A DNA stretch of 64,000 nt from positions 62,001-126,000 of the forward strand of contig NZ_JABWMJ010000001.1 in NCBI RefSeq assembly GCF_013366375.1. Reading direction: 5' to 3'. The DNA is from Rhizobacter koreensis (GTDB lineage Bacteria > Pseudomonadota > Gammaproteobacteria > Burkholderiales > Burkholderiaceae_C). Positions 28,855 to 37,885 of the stretch are shown piece after piece (the stretch's first letter is position 1; each line of letters opens with the position of its first letter). The notes below the pieces were generated by a model. The model was not told where the DNA came from, did not search any database, and worked only from the letters and a program-made list of their open reading frames with translations. The position numbers and the translations under genes are program-made.

Positions 28855-29496
28855 TCAGACGAAGGCGCCGGTCAAGCCTTCCTGCTCGATCGCGCGCTGC
28901 ACCGCCGGCCGCGCGATCACGCGCTGCAGATACGCGCCGAGACGGCGCAGGTCGCGTGCGGGCCGTCCGAAGCCACGCGTCCAGCGGCAGAGCATCAGCG
29001 CGTAGGGATCGACGACGGCGTACGCCTCGCCGAGCAGCCACGGGCCGTCGCGACGCGCGAGTTCGGCCTCGAGCTGATCGAGCAGGGTGCCGACCCTCGC
29101 CTCGGCGTGCGCCTTCACCTGCGCGATGGCGTCGGCGTCGGCGGCCCAGCGCTCGGGATAGAAGTAGGCCAGCAGGGTCGACTGCAGCGTGTTGGTGAGC
29201 CACGCCAGCCACTTGTAGGCGTGCGCGCGCGCCGCGCTGCCGAGCGGCGGCAGCAGCCCGGCGGCGGGGTGGGTGTCGGCCAGGTGCAGGCAGATCGCGG
29301 CCGATTCGTAGAGCACGAGGTCGCCGTCGTGCAGCACCGGGATCAGGCCGTTCGGATTGAGCGCCAGGTACGCCGGCGACTTGTGCATCTGCCGGTCGCG
29401 ATCGACGAGCCGCAGGCCATACGGCGCGCCGATCTCCTCGAGGACCATGTGCGGCGCGAGGCTGGCGTTGCCGGGGTAGTAGTGCAGTTCGATCAT
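28855..29496 (-). CDS. Glutathione S-transferase family protein
   Basis: 213 aa. The N-terminal thioredoxin-fold domain (MIELHYYPGNASLAPHMVLEE; NPNGLIPVL with cis-Pro; YESAAICLHLAD with the glutathione-binding Glu-Ser) is followed by the helical domain (GEAYAVVDPYALML). The Ser of GNAS is the likely catalytic residue, as in beta/theta-type bacterial GSTs. The ATG overlaps the stop of the upstream GGDEF-EAL gene (ATGA), so the two are translationally coupled. Substrate unknown. Confidence 0.93.
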   Translation of the reverse strand: MIELHYYPGNASLAPHMVLEEIGAPYGLRLVDRDRQMHKSPAYLALNPNGLIPVLHDGDLVLYESAAICLHLADTHPAAGLLPPLGSAARAHAYKWLAWLTNTLQSTLLAYFYPERWAADADAIAQVKAHAEARVGTLLDQLEAELARRDGPWLLGEAYAVVDPYALMLCRWTRGFGRPARDLRRLGAYLQRVIARPAVQRAIEQEGLTGAFV

Positions 29497-31451
29497 GCGG
29501 TCGGCGCCGACGCGTGCGCCCGCGCTTCGACCGGCGGTGCGGTGAGGCGCGACTCGACGAAGCGCAGCAGTTGCGCCTGGCCGAGCGCCGGCTGGCAGAG
29601 GTGGCCCTGGAACTCGTCGCAGCCCTCGATGCGCAGCAGCTCGAGCTGGCGGTCGGTCTCGACGCCTTCGGCGACCACGTTGATGCCGAGCGTGTGCGCC
29701 ATCGCGATCGCCGCGCGCGCCACCGCGACGTCCGCCCGCTGGTCGGGCAGGGCACGCACGAAATCGCCGTCGAGCTTGAGGTTGGCGATCGGCAAGCGCT
29801 TGAGGTGGGTCAGCGACGACGGGCCGACGCCGAAATCGTCGATGGTGAGCCTCACTCCCATGTCGAGGAGCCCCTGCATGATCCCGATGCCGGCTTCGGG
29901 GTTCTGCAGCACCACCGTCTCGGTGAGCTCGAGCTCGAGCAGCCGCGGCGGCAGCCCGCTGGTGCGCAGGATCTCGGCCACTTCGGCCAACAGGCGCCCG
30001 TGATGGAACTGGCGCGCCGACAGGTTCACCGCCACGGGCAACACGATGCCGCGCTGCAGCCACGCCTGCGCGCTCAGGCACGCGCTGCGCAGCGCCCAAA
30101 GCCCGATCGGCACGATCAGCCCGGTTTCCTCGGCCAGTGCCATGAAGCGCTCCGGCAGCAGCAGACCCGAATCGGCGTGGCGCCAGCGCAGCAGCGCCTC
30201 GACGCCGGTGACCCGGCCGGTGTCGACACGCACGCGCGGCTGGTAGTACAGCTCGAACTGATCGCGCCCGAGGGCCCGCCGCAGGTCGGCCTCGAGCGCG
30301 AGCTTCTGCGCCGAATGCGGGTTGATGCGCGGCGAATAGAAGTGGTAGCCGTTGCGGCCTTCGCGCTTGGCCGCGTACATCGCGATGTCGGCGTTCGCCA
30401 GCAGCGACTGCGCGTCCTGCGCGTCGGCCGGATACATGCAGATGCCGATGCTGCTGGACACGTTGAGCTCGTGGCGGTCGATCGTCATCGGCTCATTCAT
30501 GACGCCGAGCACGCGCTCGGCGATCTCGACCAGCGCGGCCGGATCGCTGAAGCCTTCGACCAGCAGCACGAACTCGTCGCCGCCGAGCCGCGCCGCCATG
30601 TCGCTGCCTCTGATGCAGGTGCCCAGGCGCCGCGCCGCCTCCTTCAGCGCGAGATCGCCGACGTGATGGCCCAACGTGTCGTTGATGTGCTTGAAGCGAT
30701 CGAGGTCCATGAAGAACAGCGCGAGCACGATGCCGTGGCGGTCGGCGCGGCGGATCGCGTGCTGCAGCGAACCGTTGAAGAGCGCCCGGTTGGGCAGACC
30801 GGTGAGCGTGTCGTGGCTCGCCATCTGCTGGATCGTCTCGAGCGCCTGGCCGAGTTCGACGTTGGTCTTCTTCAGGTTGCGGCGCAGCTCGCTGACCTTG
30901 CCCGCGATCAGCGCGAAGCACGGCAGCACGACCGCGAGCACGAGCCAGCGGTAAAGCTCGGCACCGAGCACCGTCACCTCGGGCTTGAACGCGCGCAGCA
31001 GCGCGATGACGAGGGCGTAGCCGACGAGCACCAGCCAGGTCGCCTTGAGGAAGTCGCGGGTGTCGAAGCGGAACGCGCCGAACATCAGCACCACCGGGCA
31101 GAGCACGAGGGCAAGGGCGCGCTCGCCGTCGGCCACGTAGACCACCGCCATCACCGCGACGATCGCGGCGACGGTCTGAACCGCGGTGAGACTCGGGTCG
31201 GCGAAGCGCAGGTTCAGGCGCGCGCGGAACGCGGCGTAGAGCCCGAGGTTGATGGCGAGCATCAACGCCATGACGCCGAGCACTCCCTCGGCGGGGCCGA
31301 GCCCGAGCGCGTGCCCGAGCACCAGCAGCGGCACGCACGTCGCGTAGATCCCCGAGGCGAGCAGGAAGCGGCGGATGCGCACCGCCTGCTTGACGTCGCC
31401 CGGCGGCACGATCGCGTCGCGCAGCCGCGCGAGGACGCGAGCCCCGCTCAT
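29493..31451 (-). CDS. Membrane GGDEF-EAL protein (c-di-GMP synthesis/breakdown)
   Basis: 652 aa. Five or six membrane segments (about 30-185) form an unassigned sensory region, followed by a GGDEF domain with intact GGDEF (290-294) and inhibitory I-site RGSD (281-284, five residues upstream), then an EAL domain with EAL at 418-420, NLSARQF, ELTETV, IDDFGVG, LKLDGDFV and AEGVE. All signature residues for both reactions are present, so it could be bifunctional. ATG 31451 is chosen because the membrane domain begins soon after; the longer frame adds only low-complexity sequence. It is coupled to the GST gene. Confidence 0.93.
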   Translation of the reverse strand: MSGARVLARLRDAIVPPGDVKQAVRIRRFLLASGIYATCVPLLVLGHALGLGPAEGVLGVMALMLAINLGLYAAFRARLNLRFADPSLTAVQTVAAIVAVMAVVYVADGERALALVLCPVVLMFGAFRFDTRDFLKATWLVLVGYALVIALLRAFKPEVTVLGAELYRWLVLAVVLPCFALIAGKVSELRRNLKKTNVELGQALETIQQMASHDTLTGLPNRALFNGSLQHAIRRADRHGIVLALFFMDLDRFKHINDTLGHHVGDLALKEAARRLGTCIRGSDMAARLGGDEFVLLVEGFSDPAALVEIAERVLGVMNEPMTIDRHELNVSSSIGICMYPADAQDAQSLLANADIAMYAAKREGRNGYHFYSPRINPHSAQKLALEADLRRALGRDQFELYYQPRVRVDTGRVTGVEALLRWRHADSGLLLPERFMALAEETGLIVPIGLWALRSACLSAQAWLQRGIVLPVAVNLSARQFHHGRLLAEVAEILRTSGLPPRLLELELTETVVLQNPEAGIGIMQGLLDMGVRLTIDDFGVGPSSLTHLKRLPIANLKLDGDFVRALPDQRADVAVARAAIAMAHTLGINVVAEGVETDRQLELLRIEGCDEFQGHLCQPALGQAQLLRFVESRLTAPPVEARAHASAPTA

Positions 31452-31865
31452 CGACCGCAGGCGCACGGCCGGACGGCAGATACCGCCCGTGTCGATGGCT
31501 GTGGCCGGAGTGGCGAGGGCGCGGCGAGCGGAGCGGATCGAGGCACGGCGGGCGCTGAGGCGATGAGCAGACGCACGCCCCGGCAGGGTCTCGGCGTCGC
31601 GCAGGCGGAAGTGGAACGCATCACGAGCTCCGGCAGCCGCTCCGCTCGGCGCCGGCGCGCCGGGTGGCGCGGTTTGCCGGACGGATGGTTGTTGCCTGAT
31701 GTTACGGAGCCCGGGGCCGGAGGCGCGTCCCTCCTCCTCGCGTGCGGGCGGGCGATCGCGAGGGAAGCGGTGCGCGGCCGGGTCCCCTGTCGCGGGGTGC
31801 CGGCGCGGCGCCCCGACGGGCCTTGACACGAGGAGCGAGCGATCGCCGGCTCCTGCGTCCGCGGC
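31452..31865 (-). other. Intergenic region between Ku and the GGDEF-EAL gene
   Basis: 414 bp without a supported gene. It has one less GC-rich patch (about 31672-31708) that could hold the promoter of the GGDEF-EAL gene. No tRNA or convincing riboswitch is visible. Confidence 0.5.
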
Positions 31866-33074
31866 TCAACGCACGCGCGCCTTGCGCGGTGCGGCCTTCG
31901 CGGGAGCGGCGGGCGGCGCCGCGGCGCGGCGCGCGGGCCGGCGCTCGGCGAGCGCGCTGCGGATGTCGGCAGGTTCGCCGTCCACGGCGCGACGCCGTGT
32001 CGCCGGGGCAGCCGCCGTCTTGCGGGACGACCGAGCCGGTGCCGGCGCGGTGGTCTCCGCACTTGCCGCAAGACTTGCACGCAGCGCCGCCATGAGGTCG
32101 ATCACCTGCCCGGGCGGGCTCGGGGCCGGTGCCTGACTGACCGCGTCGCCCGCGAGCTTGCGTTCGACGGCCGCGAGGATGCGCTGCTTCTCCTCGTCGA
32201 CGAAGCGCGTCGGGTCGTAGCGCTCTTCCGCGATCTGCTCGATCAGCCGCTCGGCGAGCGCGAGTTCGCCGGCACCGACCTCGGCGAGCTCGATGCCGAA
32301 CTGGCCGAGCGCGCGCACCTCGTCGGCATAGAGCAGCTGCTGCAGCACGAGCCCGCCTTCGGTGGCGCGGATCTGCACCACGTATTCCTTCGCGCGCCAC
32401 GCCCAGCGCGCGAGCGCCGACCGCCCGGTCGACTGCATCGCGCGCAGCAGCAGCGTGTAGGGCTTGCGGCCGGCCTTCTCGGGCGCCAGCACGTAAGCCT
32501 TGTCGTAGTAGATCGGGTCGACCGCGCGCTCGGGAACGAACGACACGATGTCGATGGTCTGCCGCGACGCGTCGGCCAGCGCCTTCAGCTCGGCCGGCGT
32601 GAACAGCACGAACCGGCCCTTCTGGTACTCGTAGCCCTTGAGCATGTCGGCGCGCTCGATCACGACCGGCGCCGCTGGCGGCTCCGGCAGCAGCGCCATC
32701 GGTTGCGCGCTCGGCGAGTGACCCGCCGCGCCGGCGGGCGCGCTCGCCGCACGCTCGGCCGGCTGCGAGCGCGACGCCGGCGCTGCAGCGGGTATGGCGC
32801 GGTTCGCCAGGGTCGGCGGCGCCAGTGCAGCGACTGTGCTTCGAATCTCCGGCGCGGCCTGCGCAGGGATCGCCTCGCCGCGGTCGCTCTCGCTTGCGTC
32901 GGGCTCGTCGTCGGGTTCCTCGGCCGCGACGTACTGCTGACGCAGGCGCGTGCCCCCGCGCCCCATCAGCTTGAACCGGACCGCCGCGGAACTCTCGGTC
33001 GCCGAATAGACCTTCACCGGAATCGCGACGAGTCCGAAGCTGAGCGACAGCGACGCGATGGAGCGCACGGGCAT
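31866..33074 (-). CDS. ku: Bacterial Ku (NHEJ DNA-end-binding protein) with a large low-complexity insert
   Basis: 402 aa, against 260-310 in most bacterial Ku proteins. The start (MPVRSIASLSLSFGLVAIPVKVYSATES) and the core (ADMLKGYEYQKGRFVLFTPAELKAL, IDIVSFVPERAVDPIYYDKAYVL) are typical. About 85 residues (roughly 50-136) of Ala/Pro/Ser-rich sequence are inserted between two conserved blocks that are separated by only a few residues in relatives. The C-terminal tail is Lys/Arg/Ala-rich, as in Ku forms that bind DNA and recruit LigD. No ligD lies in this window. TACCTT lies 6 nt before the ATG. Confidence 0.93.
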   Translation of the reverse strand: MPVRSIASLSLSFGLVAIPVKVYSATESSAAVRFKLMGRGGTRLRQQYVAAEEPDDEPDASESDRGEAIPAQAAPEIRSTVAALAPPTLANRAIPAAAPASRSQPAERAASAPAGAAGHSPSAQPMALLPEPPAAPVVIERADMLKGYEYQKGRFVLFTPAELKALADASRQTIDIVSFVPERAVDPIYYDKAYVLAPEKAGRKPYTLLLRAMQSTGRSALARWAWRAKEYVVQIRATEGGLVLQQLLYADEVRALGQFGIELAEVGAGELALAERLIEQIAEERYDPTRFVDEEKQRILAAVERKLAGDAVSQAPAPSPPGQVIDLMAALRASLAASAETTAPAPARSSRKTAAAPATRRRAVDGEPADIRSALAERRPARRAAAPPAAPAKAAPRKARVR

Positions 33075-33080
33075 GGCGCG

Positions 33081-33086
33081 AAGGTA
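33081..33086 (-). promoter_or_regulatory. Candidate leaderless -10 element for ku
   Basis: TACCTT on the minus strand lies 6 nt before the ATG at 33074, with no Shine-Dalgarno sequence. Confidence 0.42.
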
Positions 33087-33293
33087 GCCGCATCGCCCGC
33101 CGCTGGCGTCGGACGTGGACGACACGGTCCGTAGGAGCCGCGCCATTTCTTCGCGCGAATCGTTCGCGGGTATCCGGGTTGCCCGACGATGCCGCGATGC
33201 GAAAAGGCCGCAGAGCGCATCGCCTTGTGTGAAGTACTCGACTGCTGCGGTCCGTCCCCTCTTCGAACGATGGCGGTTTGCAACACCCCACGG

Positions 33294-33299
33294 TAGCGT
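33294..33299 (+). promoter_or_regulatory. Candidate leaderless -10 element for a small gene
   Basis: TAGCGT lies 6 nt before the ATG at 33306, with no Shine-Dalgarno sequence. Confidence 0.35.
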
Positions 33300-33305
33300 G
33301 CGCAA

Positions 33306-33524
33306 ATGGCTTCTTCCCTGATCGACATCGCCGACTGGATCGACCGCTTCGGGATGGAGCTGCTCGACGCCGATGCAGAGGCGCTCGAAGCGCCGGCATC
33401 GCGCTCGCAGGGCAGCGCGGCGCTTTCGCGAGGCGGCCTTGCGTGCCGCAGCACGGGCGCCGCCACGCTGGTCGTCGAGCTGGACCCGGCCGGGTCCGAG
33501 CGCGTCCCCGAACTGCTGCACTGA
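33306..33524 (+). CDS. Small acidic protein of unknown function
   Basis: 72 aa, not recognised. The first half is amphipathic and acidic (SLIDIADWIDRFGMELLDAD); the second half is Ser/Ala-rich and ends VELDPAGSERVPELLH. There is no signal peptide or membrane segment. Support for it being real: a leaderless-promoter hexamer just upstream, and a frame that fills most of the gap between the divergent ku gene and the ABC exporter. It could still be a chance open frame in GC-rich DNA. Confidence 0.4.
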   Translation: MASSLIDIADWIDRFGMELLDADAEALEAPASRSQGSAALSRGGLACRSTGAATLVVELDPAGSERVPELLH

Positions 33525-33591
33525 CGGCGAGCCGCGGCCGCGCCGGGTGCGCTGCCTGCCGCGGCCCCGGCTGCACGTGACGCGCAGCCGC

Positions 33592-33597
33592 TAGTCT
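33592..33597 (+). promoter_or_regulatory. Candidate leaderless -10 element for the ABC exporter
   Basis: TAGTCT lies 7 nt before the ATG at 33605, with no Shine-Dalgarno sequence. Confidence 0.4.
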
Positions 33598-33604
33598 CGG
33601 CGCG

Positions 33605-35389
33605 ATGCGCGCCCTTTGGAGCTACCTGCGCCCGCATCGGGCGCTTGCCGGCCTCGCCCTGCTGCTGGCCGCGGCGAGCCAGGTGCTCGCCCTCGTCGAC
33701 CCGATCATCTTCGGGACCCTCATCGACCGTTACGCGATCCGCGGGGGCGAACTCGCCGACGACGCTCGCGTGGCCGGCGTGCTGCGCCTCCTGGGCCTTG
33801 CGGTACTGGTCGCTGTGGCGTCGCGCCCTGCCAAGGCGCTGCAGGAATACGTCACGCGTCTCATCGTGCAGCGCTTCGGCACGCGCATCTTCAACGACGG
33901 GCTGCGGCAGACGCTACGCCTCAGATTCCAGGAGTTCGAGGACCTCAACAGTGGCGAGGTCCTCTCGATGCTGCAGAAGGTGCGCGCCGACAGCGAGCGC
34001 TTCATCAACACCTTCATCAACACGGCGTTCGCCGCAGGGGTCGGCATCGCCTTTCTCGCCTGGTACGCACTGACGAAGCACTGGGCCCTGGTGCCCGTGT
34101 TCTTCGTCGGCGTGCTGGTTCTCGGCAGCCTCACCGGGCTGCTGAGCCGCGAGATCAAGACCCAGCAGCGCTCGATCGTGCGCGAGACCAACCGCAGTTC
34201 GGGATTCATCAGCGAGTCGTTCCGCAACGTCGAGCTGGTCAGGAGCCTCGGCCTCACCTTCGTCGAGATCCGCCGGCTGCAGGCGCAGACGCTGAAGATC
34301 TTCGCCCTCGAGATGCAGAAGGTGAAGCGGATCCGGCTGCTGTCGTTCCTGCAGGGCACGACGCTCAGCCTGCTCAGGCTCTCGATCCTGTTCGCGCTGC
34401 TCTGGCTGATCTTCCGCGACATCCTGAGCCCGGGCGAGCTCGTCGCGATGCAGTTCATCTCGGTCGCGATCTTCGCGCCGCTGCAGGAGCTCGGAAACTT
34501 CATCCTGGCGTACCGCGAGACCGAGGCGTCGTTCGCCAACTTCGCGGCGCTGATGGCACGGCCGGTGGAGCGCCGCCCAGCCGCGCCGGTCGAGATCGGC
34601 GCCTTGCACAGCGTGCGCTTCGCGGACGTGACGTTCCGGCACAAGGGCGCGAGCGAAGATGCCCTCAATGGCGTCAGCTTCGAGGCACGCCTCGGCGACA
34701 CGCTGGCGTTCGTGGGGCCGTCCGGGTCGGGCAAGTCGACCCTCGTGAAGCTGCTGGTCGGGCTCTACACGCCGCGTTCAGGGGAGGTGCTCTACAACGA
34801 CGTGCCGACGCGGCAGCTGCGCGTCAACCCGGTGCGCAGGCAGATCGGGTTCGTCACTCAGGAGACGCACCTCTTCGCGGGCACGATCCGCGACAACCTG
34901 CGCTTCGCGAAGGCCGATGCGAGCGACGCCGAGCTGCTGGTGTCGCTCGAGCAGGCGGCCTGCGGAGCGCTCCTCGCGCGCTCGCCCGCGGGCCTCGACA
35001 CGGTGATCGGCGAACGCGGCATCAAGCTCTCGGGCGGCGAGCGCCAGCGCCTCTCGATCGCGCGCGCCCTGCTGCGCCAGCCGCGCCTCCTGATCTTCGA
35101 CGAGGCCACCTCGGCGCTCGACTCGATCACCGAGGAACGCATCGCCGAGACCATGCGCTCGGTGTCGGCGCGCGCCAACCAGATCACCATCCTGATCGCG
35201 CACCGCCTGTCGACGATCCGCCACGCCGAGACCATCGTCGTGCTCGAGAAGGGCCGCATCGTCGAGCAGGGCGGCCACGCCGCGCTGCTCGAGGCGAAAG
35301 GTCTCTACTACGCGATGTGGCGGCAGCAGGTGGGCGAGCGGCCGATCGTGAGCGCGGCGTCTCCCACCGACGCGAACGGCAACGGCTGA
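33605..35389 (+). CDS. ABC exporter with fused membrane and ATPase domains
   Basis: 594 aa half-transporter. A six-span type IV exporter domain (about 15-310) is followed by an ATPase domain with Walker A GPSGSGKST (near 379), Q-loop VTQETHLFAG, signature LSGGERQRLSIARALL and Walker B LLIFDEATSALD. The H-loop is LIAHRLS. It is expected to homodimerise in the inner membrane. The substrate is unknown; lipids, peptides and drugs are all possible for this family. It stands alone with its own candidate promoter and a hairpin downstream. Confidence 0.94.
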   Translation: MRALWSYLRPHRALAGLALLLAAASQVLALVDPIIFGTLIDRYAIRGGELADDARVAGVLRLLGLAVLVAVASRPAKALQEYVTRLIVQRFGTRIFNDGLRQTLRLRFQEFEDLNSGEVLSMLQKVRADSERFINTFINTAFAAGVGIAFLAWYALTKHWALVPVFFVGVLVLGSLTGLLSREIKTQQRSIVRETNRSSGFISESFRNVELVRSLGLTFVEIRRLQAQTLKIFALEMQKVKRIRLLSFLQGTTLSLLRLSILFALLWLIFRDILSPGELVAMQFISVAIFAPLQELGNFILAYRETEASFANFAALMARPVERRPAAPVEIGALHSVRFADVTFRHKGASEDALNGVSFEARLGDTLAFVGPSGSGKSTLVKLLVGLYTPRSGEVLYNDVPTRQLRVNPVRRQIGFVTQETHLFAGTIRDNLRFAKADASDAELLVSLEQAACGALLARSPAGLDTVIGERGIKLSGGERQRLSIARALLRQPRLLIFDEATSALDSITEERIAETMRSVSARANQITILIAHRLSTIRHAETIVVLEKGRIVEQGGHAALLEAKGLYYAMWRQQVGERPIVSAASPTDANGNG

Positions 35390-35401
35390 CGGTCCGCGGC
35401 G

Positions 35402-35417
35402 CGCGCCGAAAGGCGCG
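35402..35417. terminator. Tetraloop hairpin between convergent genes
   Basis: CGCGCC-GAAA-GGCGCG, a 6-bp perfect stem capped by a stable GNRA tetraloop (extendable to 8 bp with one G-U pair), lies 13 bp after the ABC exporter stop. There is no U tract. Confidence 0.42.
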
Positions 35418-35495
35418 TGGTGCACGACTCCACCCGGTCGCCTCGTCGATCGACCGGAGTCGGCGGTCGGCGAGACTGCAGCCGCTCGCGTCGCG

Positions 35496-36641
35496 TCAGC
35501 CCGGCGTCGCAAGCCGCGCCGGCGACAGCGTCGCCGCACCGACCCCGAAGCGCGCGACGTGCGCCGGCAGCGGTGCACCGCGAAGCAGCGCGGCGCACGC
35601 CTCGCCCATCGCGGCCGAGGTCTGGATGCCGTAGCCGCCCTGGCCGACGACCCAGAAGAAGCCGTCGAGCTCGGGATCGAACCCGCCGACCAGGTCGCCG
35701 TCGGCGACGAACGAGCGCAGCCCGGCCCAGCGGCGGATCACGCGGGGCACCTCGAGCGTCGTCATCGCCTGGATGCGGTCGACACCCAGCGCGATGTCGA
35801 GCTCGTCGGGCTGCACGTCCTGCGGCTCGACCGGGTCCTCGTTGGCCGGCGACCCGAGCAGTTGCCCGGCGTCGGGCTTCACGTACCAGGTGTGGTCGAC
35901 GCCGCCGAACAGCGGCCAGGCGCTGCTGTCGATGCCCTCGGGCGGCGCGAACACGAACGCGGCGCGGCGCTTCGCAACCACGCCGAGCGGCCGCGCACCG
36001 GCCATGCGGCCGACCACGTCGGCCCACGCGCCGGCGGCATTCACCACGACATCGGCATCGACGCGTGTGCCGCTCGCAGCGCTGACACGCCAGCGCTCGC
36101 GCCCAGCACCCGCGCGCTCGATCGCGACCACCTCGGCGCCGCAGACGAGCTCGCCGCCCGACGCGCGGATGCCGCGCAGGTAGCCCTGGTGCAAGGCATG
36201 CACGTCGATGTCCATCGCGTCCGGCTCGTACACGCCGCCGAGCACGCGCTCGGGGCGCAGCACCGGCACCAGCGCACGCGTCCCGACTGCGTCGAGCAGG
36301 CGGCCCGTCGGAGACACCGTCTGCATCACGCCCCAATGCGCGTCGAGCAGCGCGTCCTGTCCCGGCTCCGCGACCATCAGCGCGCCGCGCGGCGTGAGGA
36401 TCGGGTGCTCGGCAAACCCGGCCGGTGGGCGTTCGAGGAACGCCCGGCTCGCCATCGTCAGCGCGCGCACCTGCGGCGGCCCGTAGCTCTCCATGAAGAG
36501 CGCCGCCGAACGCCCGGTCGAGTGGTAGCCGGGCTGCTCCTCGCGCTCGAGCAGCACGACCCGCGCATGCGGCGCGAGGAAGTAACCGAGCGAGGCGGCG
36601 GCGATGCCGCTGCCGATGATGACGAAGGTCGCGGGGCTCAA
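35496..36641 (-). CDS. FAD-dependent D-amino-acid dehydrogenase, DauA-like
   Basis: 381 aa, DAO superfamily. The N-terminal FAD motif is VIIGSGIAAASLGYFL, then GYHSTGRSAA at 39-47. ALHQGYLRGIRASGG, GLRSFVADGDLVGG and VVGQGGYGIQTSAAMGEA closely resemble D-arginine dehydrogenase of Pseudomonas. From memory of that enzyme, His48 and the substrate-specificity residue Glu87 are replaced here by Leu48 and Ala87 while Tyr53 is kept, so D-arginine may not be the substrate. The start is read as TTG 36641, which aligns the numbering with the family. An upstream ATG in frame is not available. Confidence 0.88.
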   Translation of the reverse strand: MSPATFVIIGSGIAAASLGYFLAPHARVVLLEREEQPGYHSTGRSAALFMESYGPPQVRALTMASRAFLERPPAGFAEHPILTPRGALMVAEPGQDALLDAHWGVMQTVSPTGRLLDAVGTRALVPVLRPERVLGGVYEPDAMDIDVHALHQGYLRGIRASGGELVCGAEVVAIERAGAGRERWRVSAASGTRVDADVVVNAAGAWADVVGRMAGARPLGVVAKRRAAFVFAPPEGIDSSAWPLFGGVDHTWYVKPDAGQLLGSPANEDPVEPQDVQPDELDIALGVDRIQAMTTLEVPRVIRRWAGLRSFVADGDLVGGFDPELDGFFWVVGQGGYGIQTSAAMGEACAALLRGAPLPAHVARFGVGAATLSPARLATPG

Positions 36642-36804
36642 CGGGGGCGCGGGCGGGCAGGGAGCGTAGCCAAGGCGGTGGAACGCGCGCGCGAAGGCCA
36701 CGCGAACGCAGGCCGGGGCGGAGCGGACGGGGTTGCGCAGTATCGCGAATCCGCGCAGATTCGGCCCGGTTGCGCCGCTCCAAGCGACTGCGGGGGGAAC
36801 GCCG

Positions 36805-37716
36805 ATGAAGCCGATCGCAATGGGACTCGATCTGATGCGGGCCACCGGCCTCGCCGGGCCGCTCAAGACCCTTGCCGGTGCGCTGCCGCGGCGCTGGGTC
36901 GCCGGCATGCCGGCGGCGCTGCTGAACCGCACCTGGTTCTCGGGCCTCGTGGCGGTCGATTCCCTCCCCGGCCGGCGCTTCACGATGGTCACCGACCCCA
37001 CCACGGTGAGCCTGCGGGACAGCGCCGCGGCAAGCCACGGCGGCGAGGCACTCGCCCTCTTCGCGCGGCTCGTCCCGGGCGCGCGCACCTTCCTCGACAT
37101 CGGTGCCAACACCGGCGTCTACAGCCTGATCGCGGGCGTCAACGGCGTTCCCCATGTGCACGCGTTCGAGCCGGTGCCGCGCATCGCGGCACGTTTGCGC
37201 GAGAACCTGAGCCTCAATCGCCTCGACCGCGTGCGCGTGCACGACTGCGCCGTCACGTCGCACGCCGGCACGATCACGCTCTACGTGCCGGCCGGCGAGA
37301 TGCCGACCGAAGCGTCGACGCTGCACGGCTTCCGGCCTGCGGCGGAACCGGTGACGGTCGCCGCGGTGACGCTCGACGAAATCTGCGCCGAGCAGCGCAT
37401 CCAGAGCGTCGACCTGATGAAGGTCGACACCGAGAGCACCGAGCCGGAAGTGTTCGCCGGGGGCGAGCGCACCCTCGAACGCAACCTGCCGACGATCATC
37501 TGCGAGGTGCTTCACGGCATGACCGAGGCGCGCCTGCACGAGCGCTTCGACCCGCTCGGCTACCGCTACTACTGGCTCACCGACCGGGGTGCGCAGCCGG
37601 TGCGGCGCATCGAGGGCGACCCCACCTGGCGGTTCCTCAATTTCGCGCTCGTGCACCCCGCGCGGCAGGCGGCGTTCGAGCGCGCCGCGGCGGCGCTGGC
37701 CGCGAGCCTGAACTAA
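36805..37716 (+). CDS. FkbM family methyltransferase
   Basis: 303 aa. The SAM-binding core is TFLDIGANTGVYSLIAGV followed by HVHAFEPVPRIAARLREN, then DLMKVDTESTEPEVFAGG and LPTIICEVL, the FkbM pattern. Relatives O-methylate sugars or lipids, often in cell-surface polysaccharide. The start ATG 36805 is preferred because GGGGGAA lies 6 nt upstream; ATG 36733 would add 24 unconserved residues. It stands alone, divergent from the DauA-like gene. Confidence 0.9.
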   Translation: MKPIAMGLDLMRATGLAGPLKTLAGALPRRWVAGMPAALLNRTWFSGLVAVDSLPGRRFTMVTDPTTVSLRDSAAASHGGEALALFARLVPGARTFLDIGANTGVYSLIAGVNGVPHVHAFEPVPRIAARLRENLSLNRLDRVRVHDCAVTSHAGTITLYVPAGEMPTEASTLHGFRPAAEPVTVAAVTLDEICAEQRIQSVDLMKVDTESTEPEVFAGGERTLERNLPTIICEVLHGMTEARLHERFDPLGYRYYWLTDRGAQPVRRIEGDPTWRFLNFALVHPARQAAFERAAAALAASLN

Positions 37717-37885
37717 GGCCATCGCCGCCGCGTCCGATTCGGCACGCGCGACCGGATCGGCTGTCGGCTGCCGTCGCCGGCGACGCCGCCGCGCCGACGC
37801 GATCGTCGGACGCGCGCACGGCCGCTGCCGCACGCCCGACTCGGCCCCGCTACGATCCGCCGACCTTGGTTTCCCAGACGCTCGC

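Noticed and set aside
31660..31700. c-di-GMP (GEMM) riboswitch ahead of the GGDEF-EAL gene
   Set aside because: GGCAAACC is present on the minus strand, but the other conserved GEMM block and the pairing helices are missing.
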